Of a DNA stretch of 64,000 nucleotides, positions 34,417-43,486 are shown piece by piece; positions within the stretch are counted from its first letter, which is position 1, and each line of letters begins with the position of its first letter. Under the pieces are notes generated by a model. The model was not told where the DNA came from. It saw only the letters and a program-made list of their open reading frames with translations, and did not search any database. This DNA comes from Bacillota bacterium (GTDB taxonomy: Bacteria; Bacillota; Clostridia; Christensenellales; SZUA-584), in assembly GCA_023397655.1 (NCBI GenBank), contig JAEWTW010000032.1, positions 1 through 64,000 of the forward strand, in the 5' to 3' direction. The translations under genes and the position numbers were made by a program.

Positions 34417-36492
34417 CTATTCCACGCCCAAAGCCTTAAACACAGCTTCCTGAGGGGTTGAATAAAATATTAGGCTAAATGCGCCTATCAAGTCTGCGGG
34501 GACCGCGCCAAGCTCAGGGGCGGACGTTATCGGTATCAGAACCTTCTTCGCTCCGCTGTCGAGGCAAACTTGCAGTACGCTTGCCAATTCCTCAACCTTG
34601 AGGATTATCCCACTAATACTAATTTCGCCCAACACGGCAAGGCTTGAAAGCGTAGGCTTACTTAATGCACAGGACGCGAGAGCAATCACTGTTGGCAGCG
34701 TCAGGAACTTTGTCATGCCGATGCCATTGAGGTCTTGGTAGTTAATAATATAGTCTTTCGTAGTCGTGCTGATGGTTCCGCTTATCGTATTTCCGCTGGC
34801 TTTCAGGTAGTTGAATGCCGTGTTCGTGGCTTCTTTAGCATCGCGGTCTGAACCGATGCCTGTACGCTCGAATTTTCCGTTACCAGGAAGCATTTGAGTT
34901 TCAAGGCGATAGACGCCTATCATTCCATTCTTGCCCTGCGAAATGGTATACACGTTACCCGGATTGGTCAGTCCCTCTGGGATAATCTTGCCTCCGCCCT
35001 GCTCAGGAACGGACACATAGCGTTCTTCAAAGGACTCGTTATCGATATAGGAGAAGTTAACATCATAGAACTCCATACCACCGATTTTCTTCATTTGCTC
35101 TTTTACTCGGCGACGCATTTCAAGTGCAAAGGTTAGAATTTCTTCAATCTCTTCTTTACTGAACTCGCCGTTTGGATAGAGCAGTTTAGCGAAGCCCGAT
35201 ACCATCTTCCTGACGGCGATTACATCGCGTTGATTCAGGTTGCTGCCAAAGCGGAAATATTTGTCGCACACATCGCCGAACGGTTCTTTCCGCATCTCGC
35301 GCATAAACTCGGCAAGGTAATCGGTGATGAAACCATAGTCGTTGGTAAACGATTCAGGGCGATACTTTGGTATCTCCCAACCAGGTATGTAGCAGTGCAT
35401 ACGGTCGAGAAATGCAGTGTCATACGCCATTGCTTCTGGAAACGGGTCAAACAAGTGCGATGTTTTGAGCAACACATCCACACTCTGATTGATGTTCCCG
35501 ACAAAAACCATCGACGCGGATGCCGCCTTTTCTTCCTTGCCTCTGGCGAACGAGCCAGAAGCCATGTAATCCTTCATTATCTGAACGCCGTCTTTATCCT
35601 TGAACGTGATACCCGCGACCTCGTCAAAAGCCACACAGTCCCATAGCCCGACAAGCCCGACGGTTTTGGTTGACATATTGTAGAAAAGGTTTGCAACCGT
35701 GGTCTGTCCGCCCGAGACAAGTATGCTGTTTGGGGAAATTTCTTTATATAGATGTGACTTGCCTGTGCTGCGCGGGCCCAATTCGCAAAGGTTAAAGTTG
35801 TTTTCAATTAGCGGTAGCATACGGGCAAGTTGAAGCCACTTCTCCCTTGTGGTGAACCTGTCGGCTTCCATACCCGTCGAGCGCAGGAGAATTGTAATCC
35901 ACTCGTCCTTCGTAAAGGCGCGGCGACCCTTCTTTATCTCGTCCATATCGATATGCGGCATCTGAATAGGCGTTAGCTTCATTATACGAATCGGAGTTGA
36001 CTTCTTATCTTCTTCGACATATTCGTACTCAAGCCCGACGATGCACCATATTCCGCCACAGAGTAAGCGGTCATACTTCGATACATAATCCGATGAAATG
36101 GGAATGTTACGGATGCCAAGGTTCGAAAAATCGGCTTCGTAACGGTCGAGTTTTATGTTCAAGCTCACTGTGAGGCGGTCGATGACCGTATAGCTGCCGC
36201 GCTCGCGGAGCGAGGACAGAACTTTTTGTGATTCGTCTGGACGCACGAAGTTTTCGGATAGGATTCGCTTGACGTTCCTTACGCCGTCCTCAATTATATG
36301 TGAGTCATCGGAGCTGCAATACTGCCCAAGCAAAAACTCCAAAACGTAGACGGGAACATTCGCTCCCTCTTTAATTGCCTTTGTCAGGTCTTTACGGACT
36401 ATCCTGCCATCAAAATGCTCACGTAGCTTACGGTCTATGATGGCATTCGTATCATCTGTCTCAGACATGTACTGGTTCTCTTGAAAATCCAT
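34417..36492 (-). CDS. brxL: BREX protein BrxL (AAA+ with Lon-like C-terminal domain)
   Basis: A 691-residue AAA+ ATPase of type 1 BREX. Walker A GPRSTGKS is at 239-246, followed by the substrate and sensor segments of the ATPase core. The C-terminal 180 residues align with the Lon protease domain (LSSLAVLGEISISGIILKV matches the Lon motif DVAMTGELTLTGRVLPI). Where Lon has the catalytic GPSAG serine and the GGLKEK lysine, this protein has GIGMTKF and KVEELAS, so it looks proteolytically dead. BrxL is required for phage restriction in some systems. GGAGG precedes the ATG and it follows pglZ by 14 bp. Confidence 0.93.
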   Translation of the reverse strand: MDFQENQYMSETDDTNAIIDRKLREHFDGRIVRKDLTKAIKEGANVPVYVLEFLLGQYCSSDDSHIIEDGVRNVKRILSENFVRPDESQKVLSSLRERGSYTVIDRLTVSLNIKLDRYEADFSNLGIRNIPISSDYVSKYDRLLCGGIWCIVGLEYEYVEEDKKSTPIRIMKLTPIQMPHIDMDEIKKGRRAFTKDEWITILLRSTGMEADRFTTREKWLQLARMLPLIENNFNLCELGPRSTGKSHLYKEISPNSILVSGGQTTVANLFYNMSTKTVGLVGLWDCVAFDEVAGITFKDKDGVQIMKDYMASGSFARGKEEKAASASMVFVGNINQSVDVLLKTSHLFDPFPEAMAYDTAFLDRMHCYIPGWEIPKYRPESFTNDYGFITDYLAEFMREMRKEPFGDVCDKYFRFGSNLNQRDVIAVRKMVSGFAKLLYPNGEFSKEEIEEILTFALEMRRRVKEQMKKIGGMEFYDVNFSYIDNESFEERYVSVPEQGGGKIIPEGLTNPGNVYTISQGKNGMIGVYRLETQMLPGNGKFERTGIGSDRDAKEATNTAFNYLKASGNTISGTISTTTKDYIINYQDLNGIGMTKFLTLPTVIALASCALSKPTLSSLAVLGEISISGIILKVEELASVLQVCLDSGAKKVLIPITSAPELGAVPADLIGAFSLIFYSTPQEAVFKALGVE

Positions 36493-36506
36493 TGAGAAAT
36501 CCTCCT

Positions 36507-39095
36507 CTACAGGTCAAAGCCGAAATCATCGGCAAAAGCTATGTCTATACGGAATTCAACTTCTTCGGGGACATCAGTGCCATTCACAATGCACAGTCGG
36601 TATATTTTGTTTCGGTAAAAAGCGATAGACTTCAAGGTAAACCTGACGCGGATTACGCGTTCCGAAGCATTGGCACTCGTCCTGTCGGCAATAACCGTTT
36701 GGAGGTCGCTGACGGGAACGCCTTCATCGTCAGTGAAGTTTAGTGTGTAATTACAGGGTTGCACCTTGTCACTAACCGGTTGAGTCTGCAAGAAGTCAAG
36801 AGAGAACATTAAGTTCGAAACCTTGCGACTCTCGCTGATTAGCGACAGTCCCGGATTCTGAGTCTCGACATATTTCTTGTATCCCGTCCGCATCCCTTTA
36901 TAGACGATGACAGGCACGACCATCTCTTGAAGACTAATGCCGCCATGAACGTAGTTCTCGCCACCCGGAACCATCATCCGAACAGTATCCTGCGGTGCAT
37001 AACCTTTCACCGGAAGCCCACCAATTTCCCGCTCCATCTTAACCGGCAGGAGGTATTCTGCGCTCGTTTGCGGTTCCACAAGAGCATAACGACGCCCGAG
37101 CTCATAAACGTCGCCGTTAAAGGTTTGACGGCTTGCTTTCTGGCTTTCTTCGAGCGGCTTATAGGTGTAGAGGAAACCATGGTCTGCAGTGATAAAAATA
37201 TTTACGCCGCTCAAATCGTTGACAATTATCTTGATAACGCCTGTTAACTCGCTGATAGCCGTTTCGCAGGCTTCGAACACTTTCGTTTCCGTTGCGAGTT
37301 TATCGCCGAGCGCGTCAATCGTGTTATGGTAGATGTAGACGATATCCTTACCTACCACCACGTCCCTACGTTCCTGCTTCTTCATCTGAAGCAGGTCTTT
37401 ATATGTGATAGCCACACTGTTTGGGTTCGCCGCGTTCAAAACTGTATTACGTTTGATGGTATCATTCGTCGTCCTGCCGTCAACAAGGGCTTCCATTTTG
37501 TCTGTGGCGGATATTTCTTTTCCAGGCAGTAATGCCGCCATACCAAACTTTGTGATGCTTGGGAATATGGCTTGTACCGCTTCAAGCGTTGCTTTACCTT
37601 TGGTTGTATGGCCCAAAATCTCCGTCAGTTCAGCGGCTACCTCATAGCGCAAGGCATCAGAAATTACCACGAATACACGGCTGCCCTTGCTCACGGAGGT
37701 GGAAACGTATTTGCGATAAAAGTCCCTCTGTTTATTAATTTCTGAAACGTAGCCAAGCGTATCCAAGTCGCTCGCTATGGCCTTTGTCCAGGTTTCGGTC
37801 AATTCTTTTAAATACCACTCATGGTATAAGCCCTCTACCACATCGGAACACTTCTTTAATGCATCTTCCAAGATGGTGTTCGGAGATTTCAAGGTATCCC
37901 CGAAAGCATAGTGGAAATGCCGATAATGGCTATCCATTTGGTAAGCATCCTTTGTATAGAGCTTCCAAACCATATGGGGCTCGACAATATGAAAACCTCT
38001 GATATTTGCCAAATAGAATTCCTGCATTTTTGCTATGTAATACAGGCTTTCAACATAACCTTCTGTCAGGTCATACCAGGCCGCTGTACGGCGGTTCTCT
38101 ACAGCTTCGAGAATAGTGTCCACCTTGATAACTTTCTCGCTGATTTCCGCCAGCAGGCGTTTTAGAATGCTCTCATTGATAGCAGGGAAAATATCGCTTT
38201 TTAAGAGGACACTTATATCAGTCTTATCAAAGCGGTCTGCAAGACGCAACTCGCTCTCAACATGACGGCAAATCTCAAATAATACATCGCTATTTTCAGC
38301 TCGCTGCCATTCATGAACGAGTTGATAACAATACGCTCTGCAGGAGTCCGAAATGAACCGCTCCAATCCCTTCAAAGCGGATGCCGGCATAGTCTGTGAC
38401 AATGCAGTCATAAAAATATGAGCAGCAAACTCGCCGAGCGGTCTATTATCTGCATCCGCATAACCTGTATATCGCTGAATCAACTGCCAGAAGGCTTCGA
38501 TGTTACCGAACTTCTCAATATTAACGAGGGCGTCATTGCTCTCTCTTTCTAAACCTGCCAACAGGACAGCAACAATAACATCCTGCGCCGTGCCGCCGTT
38601 CAGGCCACACAACACCGCCATAATGTCGATGTGCAATTGGAGCGGGGTCTGATACGTCCTACCGATTTTGCGGAGCTTCGCCTTGCGCTCCTTGTTATCA
38701 AGGAACTTCGCATATAGCTTCATCGTGTTTCGCATCGCAGAGGATGGCTCCACGAACAACTCCTCCATCTGTAACGACACAAGGTCGGCACGAAACTCTT
38801 CGCTATATAGCTTGATATCCAGCAGCCAGTCGTCTTTCTGCTCCCTGTCATAGTTTAGCGGGTCATAGATAAGATAGTCTCCCGCAAGGTCGTCGGCTGT
38901 CAGCAGTTTCTTTACGGCAAAGTTGTTCCTGCCCGTGAGTTTCACGAGGATAACACCCGGCAGAGCCAGCTCATCAACTGCCTCGGAAAACTCGCCATCT
39001 TCATCGTACCAGAAGACGATGCGGCGATTATGGAATTCGGGCAGCGGAGCGGCGAACCGTTCTGTGAGCCTTAGTTTTATCGTGTCTGACAGCAT
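36507..39095 (-). CDS. pglZ: BREX alkaline-phosphatase-superfamily protein PglZ
   Basis: An 862-residue protein of the type 1 BREX PglZ group (PglZ-A). The N-terminal RRIVFWYDEDGEF starts the family. The phosphatase-like core has VFVVISDALRYEVAAEL and VNIFITADHGFLYTYKP, with the metal-binding Asp/His residues. It is present in every BREX type and interacts with the methyltransferase. The C terminus is beta-rich. It follows pglX by 12 bp with AGGAGAGG upstream. Confidence 0.95.
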   Translation of the reverse strand: MLSDTIKLRLTERFAAPLPEFHNRRIVFWYDEDGEFSEAVDELALPGVILVKLTGRNNFAVKKLLTADDLAGDYLIYDPLNYDREQKDDWLLDIKLYSEEFRADLVSLQMEELFVEPSSAMRNTMKLYAKFLDNKERKAKLRKIGRTYQTPLQLHIDIMAVLCGLNGGTAQDVIVAVLLAGLERESNDALVNIEKFGNIEAFWQLIQRYTGYADADNRPLGEFAAHIFMTALSQTMPASALKGLERFISDSCRAYCYQLVHEWQRAENSDVLFEICRHVESELRLADRFDKTDISVLLKSDIFPAINESILKRLLAEISEKVIKVDTILEAVENRRTAAWYDLTEGYVESLYYIAKMQEFYLANIRGFHIVEPHMVWKLYTKDAYQMDSHYRHFHYAFGDTLKSPNTILEDALKKCSDVVEGLYHEWYLKELTETWTKAIASDLDTLGYVSEINKQRDFYRKYVSTSVSKGSRVFVVISDALRYEVAAELTEILGHTTKGKATLEAVQAIFPSITKFGMAALLPGKEISATDKMEALVDGRTTNDTIKRNTVLNAANPNSVAITYKDLLQMKKQERRDVVVGKDIVYIYHNTIDALGDKLATETKVFEACETAISELTGVIKIIVNDLSGVNIFITADHGFLYTYKPLEESQKASRQTFNGDVYELGRRYALVEPQTSAEYLLPVKMEREIGGLPVKGYAPQDTVRMMVPGGENYVHGGISLQEMVVPVIVYKGMRTGYKKYVETQNPGLSLISESRKVSNLMFSLDFLQTQPVSDKVQPCNYTLNFTDDEGVPVSDLQTVIADRTSANASERVIRVRFTLKSIAFYRNKIYRLCIVNGTDVPEEVEFRIDIAFADDFGFDL

Positions 39096-39107
39096 ATATA
39101 ACCTCTC

Positions 39108-42100
39108 CTATATCTTCGCCAAAACGTCAGCAAAAACCTCGTAGTTCTTCTTTACCCCATCATCAAGGTCAATCTCGATGTTCTGGTCGGCGAGATGGTG
39201 AACTTTTTCTTCATAGATTCCGATTTCCCTCGCCTGTTCCGTTAGCTTGTCCTGCAATTTTAAGAGCCGCGCTCGCTCCGCGCCAGTAGCGTGGTTGAGC
39301 GACTCAACAATATGCGCCAGCTGTGTACGATAACGCTCCTGCTGTTCGTGGACATAGTCCGTGCGAAGTTTGGCAAGCAAATCTCTCGAATAGCGGTGTA
39401 TGTAAGTCAATGCCTTAAAACCGTTCTTTTTACCGCTATCGAACAGCCAATAAATCGGGCGTTTCTGATAGATTTTGCAGTGGTCAGCGTAAAAGTCGTT
39501 CAGGAAATACCGGCGTATCTTTTCTCGCGGCGTCCCGCTGCCATTCGGATAAAGTGCATTGGAGATGAATTTCAGATTCTCCTCCAGCGTTTCTGAACCA
39601 TAGACCACGCGCACGAAATCCACAAAACGCCCCACGATGTCGTCATCAAAATACTCATCATCACAAATCGGGATGATGTTGTCCTTGTCAGGAATATATA
39701 TGTTGTATTTGCCCGCGTCCCAATCGCCACCGGCGTAAGCGAGGCATTCCACGTCAAGCGAGTAGCGCCCGAACATACAGCCGACAGCATAACTGATAAG
39801 GCTGCGAATCTCGCGCCCCAAGTCGGCACGGCGGACAGTCACGTCTTTGTCCTCGACCTCCGGTGTGAGTTCGTCCTGCAAGCCGTAGATATCGATGAAA
39901 ATACTGTTGAGTTCTTCTTCGTTGGCTTTGAGTTGAGTAAAACGTTCATTGCAGGAAGTTTCCCAGTTCTCAAATGCTGATTTTATGGTGTAGTTCCATT
40001 TGCTCATATCAGTGCCATAGCCAGCACCTTCTTTTAATTCTACCAATGGATGCTCTTTGAAATCCCAGCTTGTTTCAAATGCGTCCCAGTCGGTGCGGGA
40101 GAGGGAAATGTTGGATTCGGCAAGGGTATTGACCATATTGTAATTATCATTTATTAATGGTAATTTTCTAATGTATCCGCAATTATAATCCAGGGTTGGC
40201 GAAACAATATCTAAGAAAACTTCAGCTGTCTTGCTATTTAAGAAACCGCAACAATAAAGCAAGTCATTATAAGCTGCAAAAAGGCCTTGGCCTTTGTCGG
40301 CACAGATAGAGCCGTTATTTGCCCAACGAATTGAAAATTTTCCGCTGCTTAGCGCTGACCACGTCAAACCTTGGATAAAATAATATTGCGAGTTTTTTAC
40401 GACAAAATCAGGGGTTTTTAAGTACGGATATTTTCTCAATACATCCTCTTTTATTTTCTGGCCGTTATTTTCATAGTTAACAACCAAATCTTTGTTTCCG
40501 TACCATTTTCTATATTGTCCGCCTTTATTAAAAGGGAACCATCGCCTGCGTGATAGAACAGCTTCTTCCGCGTTTGATGACGAAAAACTAATACTTTGTA
40601 TTGGCACCTCAAACCATCTTCTCACATACGTTTCATTGTCAGTAGTCGTCAATCCTTGGCACAAAACAAAAGAATCCCCCATAAGCCCATTAGTAAAAGC
40701 TGAATAAACCCGTTCCCCAACCCAGTACGCAACTGGACTGCCCGGTATCTTTGAGAAGTTTTCAATTGTTGTGGTTTTGTAGCGTTCGTTTTTTGTCGGG
40801 AACTCAAGCGGTATGCCTTCGTCATCGGTTTCGAAATAGCGGATATAGACATACTGAGCCAAATAGCTCTTGATATCAGATTTACTAATTACAAACGCTG
40901 ATGTCCCGAAGTTTATACCCATACTTGTGCCACCCTTACCCAAATACGGCATATGCACCATGTTAATTATAGCCTTTGTCGAAAATAGCTTTTCTCGGAG
41001 GTTTTCGAAACTCGACAGAAACATCCAGTTTTCCATAGTAATCATAGATTGAAAACCGCACTTAGTTAGCAAATCTCCACATTGCTCAATAAACGCCGAA
41101 AATAGGTCACTCTTGCTATCAGGATAGCTCGCTTTTACAAAATCCGATAGTTTCGCACTCATACCCGATGCGCCCATATAAGGTGGGTTGGTCACAACCA
41201 CGTCGTACTTCTGCGAGAGGAGGCGTTTGAAGTTCCAAATGCGCATTTCGTCATCGTAGAGCGGATTGTAGGTTTGATTATCTTTCAAAAACAGACTCGG
41301 CTCTTGGCTGAGGTCGTCTACTTTCAGCAGACTGCCGTATTCCTCGCCGTCGGGAAAACCCGCGGGGTGGTAGACCTGCGGTCTTACACCCTCAGTAAAA
41401 ATCCGACGGTTATACTGCCGCGCTTTCATCATCAGCGAGAAATATGCAAGCTGATACGCCCTGCAGTCGATATCGAGACCGTAAAGGTTATTTTCGAGTA
41501 TCAGCTTCGCCGCGTCTCGTGGGCTATAACCTTCGCTCTCGTATATTTGCATCAACACATCGAAGGCGTACACCAAAATATGCCCGCTGCCCATACACGG
41601 GTCTATGACTTTGATATTCTTGATGTCGCCCGTCCTGCTCTTCCGCAGTTCATAGAGCAGCTTGTTTACCGCTTCATCCTGCGGGGCCTCGTCCAAATAA
41701 TACTTCCATTGCTTTTTTAGCGCTTCCTGTTGCGGCGATGTGTCCGCACCCCACGAGAAATTCGCCCAATTAAAATTGCCCCAATCGAAATTCTTTCGGG
41801 CTTCAAGGGTTTCAAGCCAAAGCCGCCCCAAGCTGTTTTCCACCATATACCGCACAATCCAGTCCGGTGTGAAAAGCTGCGTCGCAGCGGGGATTTTCTC
41901 TTTTGTGATTTTAACGTTCTTCTTTAATCCGTCAAACACGGCTTGCTTCGGCTCGGTGTTGTAGTACTGATACATCCATCCGATAATCTGTACTGCGTCG
42001 CGCCAATCTTCCTCAGGTATGTCTTTCACAAGCCGGGCGAGTACGCTTTCCTGTCCAAGTATGTTGTTCGGCAGGAGCATTTCAGTATAACTGCCGAGCT

Positions 42101-42590
42101 TCTCGAACATCTCCGGCAGCGCCTCGTTTAATGCGTTGCACTGCGTTAATAGGAGGTAACGGTAAAGCTCCTCGGTTTTATTTGCGTTCAGCAGTTCGGA
42201 TACTTTCGCCCTGTCCAGCTCCGGCAGGTCAAGATGCAGAACATCTCTCAAAATTTCGGGATTGAAACCACCATTTACGTCCGAGAAAACGCGGACGTGA
42301 GTCGGCAGATAGTCGTTGACCTCCATATAGCGCAGGGCAACAAAGCGGTTGAACCAAGTATACGCCACTTCTTCAACTGCCTGCTGGAAGCCGTGTTCCT
42401 TAATCTGTGACACAAAGCCTTTACGTTGCTCACACTCGACATCGGACAACACACGCCCGGAAACGACCGCGGTGTTCTCATCACCGTAGCCTTCGTCGGT
42501 AATTCCATATTGATAGGCGCGCTGCTTAACCTGCTCGATAAGCTCGTTACGCGCCCATATCGCATATTTTTGAATAGCATTCTTGTTCAT
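39108..42590 (-). CDS. pglX: BREX adenine-specific DNA methyltransferase PglX
   Basis: An 1160-residue N6-adenine methyltransferase. SAM motif DPCMGSGH is at 330-337 and catalytic motif NPPY at 468-471; a large C-terminal part recognises the target. It marks host DNA at an asymmetric site and so defines self. The sequence runs intact from start to stop, with no sign of phase-variable repeats. GAGGGAG precedes the ATG. The recognised site cannot be read from sequence. Confidence 0.96.
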   Translation of the reverse strand: MNKNAIQKYAIWARNELIEQVKQRAYQYGITDEGYGDENTAVVSGRVLSDVECEQRKGFVSQIKEHGFQQAVEEVAYTWFNRFVALRYMEVNDYLPTHVRVFSDVNGGFNPEILRDVLHLDLPELDRAKVSELLNANKTEELYRYLLLTQCNALNEALPEMFEKLGSYTEMLLPNNILGQESVLARLVKDIPEEDWRDAVQIIGWMYQYYNTEPKQAVFDGLKKNVKITKEKIPAATQLFTPDWIVRYMVENSLGRLWLETLEARKNFDWGNFNWANFSWGADTSPQQEALKKQWKYYLDEAPQDEAVNKLLYELRKSRTGDIKNIKVIDPCMGSGHILVYAFDVLMQIYESEGYSPRDAAKLILENNLYGLDIDCRAYQLAYFSLMMKARQYNRRIFTEGVRPQVYHPAGFPDGEEYGSLLKVDDLSQEPSLFLKDNQTYNPLYDDEMRIWNFKRLLSQKYDVVVTNPPYMGASGMSAKLSDFVKASYPDSKSDLFSAFIEQCGDLLTKCGFQSMITMENWMFLSSFENLREKLFSTKAIINMVHMPYLGKGGTSMGINFGTSAFVISKSDIKSYLAQYVYIRYFETDDEGIPLEFPTKNERYKTTTIENFSKIPGSPVAYWVGERVYSAFTNGLMGDSFVLCQGLTTTDNETYVRRWFEVPIQSISFSSSNAEEAVLSRRRWFPFNKGGQYRKWYGNKDLVVNYENNGQKIKEDVLRKYPYLKTPDFVVKNSQYYFIQGLTWSALSSGKFSIRWANNGSICADKGQGLFAAYNDLLYCCGFLNSKTAEVFLDIVSPTLDYNCGYIRKLPLINDNYNMVNTLAESNISLSRTDWDAFETSWDFKEHPLVELKEGAGYGTDMSKWNYTIKSAFENWETSCNERFTQLKANEEELNSIFIDIYGLQDELTPEVEDKDVTVRRADLGREIRSLISYAVGCMFGRYSLDVECLAYAGGDWDAGKYNIYIPDKDNIIPICDDEYFDDDIVGRFVDFVRVVYGSETLEENLKFISNALYPNGSGTPREKIRRYFLNDFYADHCKIYQKRPIYWLFDSGKKNGFKALTYIHRYSRDLLAKLRTDYVHEQQERYRTQLAHIVESLNHATGAERARLLKLQDKLTEQAREIGIYEEKVHHLADQNIEIDLDDGVKKNYEVFADVLAKI

Positions 42591-42657
42591 AGTGTATCTC
42601 CCTCAGGTTGAGTGGCGGTTTCAATTTGCTGTTCTCCATACCGGTATTTTCGCAAGG

Positions 42658-43356
42658 TCAGTCATTTGATACTTCTTCGACATCTTCCACTTCAATTGGC
42701 TCGGCAATATCGTTAACAGCATCAGGCGTATTAGGATTGTCGATAAACAATTGTATTGCCTGCTTAGCGATTTGCTGAGTTGATACCACATCAAATCCAG
42801 CACCGACCAATCCACCTGCAACAGGCACCACTTTCACAAGATTGATGACGCCCTTTGTTCCAAACTTAGTAAACAGCCGAAAACCCACTTTTTGGTTGAT
42901 TTTAGTGAGAACTTTACCCGGCAACTTCTTTAGCGCGTTAAGGGCAATTTTATTGCCTATTTTTATGCCAACCTGTTTTACGACATCAACTGCCGCTTCG
43001 CCAACCAAGCATAAGTAGACCATCGTTTGGACCACGTCGTCATTTGGGTCGTAACCGCCTAAGTAGGCAATTGCGGCTATCATTCGTAACTGTACGTAAA
43101 GAACGCTACCTATATTGGCAGGTATGGTAACAGGGAGCGTTATAAACCCTCCAAATCCGGTTACGAATCCCGATGTTCCGCATTTGAGGATTTGATACTT
43201 AACCAATTCTTTAGCCGCAGCTTTAGGGTCGACGTACTTACGTTGATACTCTTCAGCAAATTCGATTACATTTTTGGTTTTCGGCAGACCCTGTAAAGCT
43301 TTTTCATAGCAGGTGGAAAGTGCCTTTTGTATTTGTTCAGATGTAATTAGTGCCAT
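42658..43356 (-). CDS. EcsC-family protein inserted in the BREX operon
   Basis: A 232-residue protein; ATG at 43356 with GGAGG 8 nt upstream. The glycine-rich hydrophobic segment GTSGFVTGFGGFITLPVTIPAN and later GKIGNKIA-like IKIGNKIALNAL and PVAGGLVGAGFD match EcsC proteins, whose biochemical role is unclear. It sits between brxC and pglX, inside an otherwise standard type 1 BREX order, and on the same strand with small gaps. A membrane-linked accessory role in defence is possible but not shown. Confidence 0.8.
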   Translation of the reverse strand: MALITSEQIQKALSTCYEKALQGLPKTKNVIEFAEEYQRKYVDPKAAAKELVKYQILKCGTSGFVTGFGGFITLPVTIPANIGSVLYVQLRMIAAIAYLGGYDPNDDVVQTMVYLCLVGEAAVDVVKQVGIKIGNKIALNALKKLPGKVLTKINQKVGFRLFTKFGTKGVINLVKVVPVAGGLVGAGFDVVSTQQIAKQAIQLFIDNPNTPDAVNDIAEPIEVEDVEEVSND

Positions 43357-43486
43357 ATTCTTTTCCTCCAAAATGAATTCCTGTAACCTCATATATAGGG
43401 AGAATCAGTGCTCGATTATTTTAGACTTACCACTCGAATAAGGTTTTCTGCTTTTGAAGTATTGGCTTCGGTTGTCTTCCCTTCGC

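Noticed and set aside
34417..36492. BrxL as a second housekeeping Lon protease
   Set aside because: The AAA+ part and N terminus are BrxL-type, the Lon catalytic residues are missing, and it is the last core gene of the BREX order.
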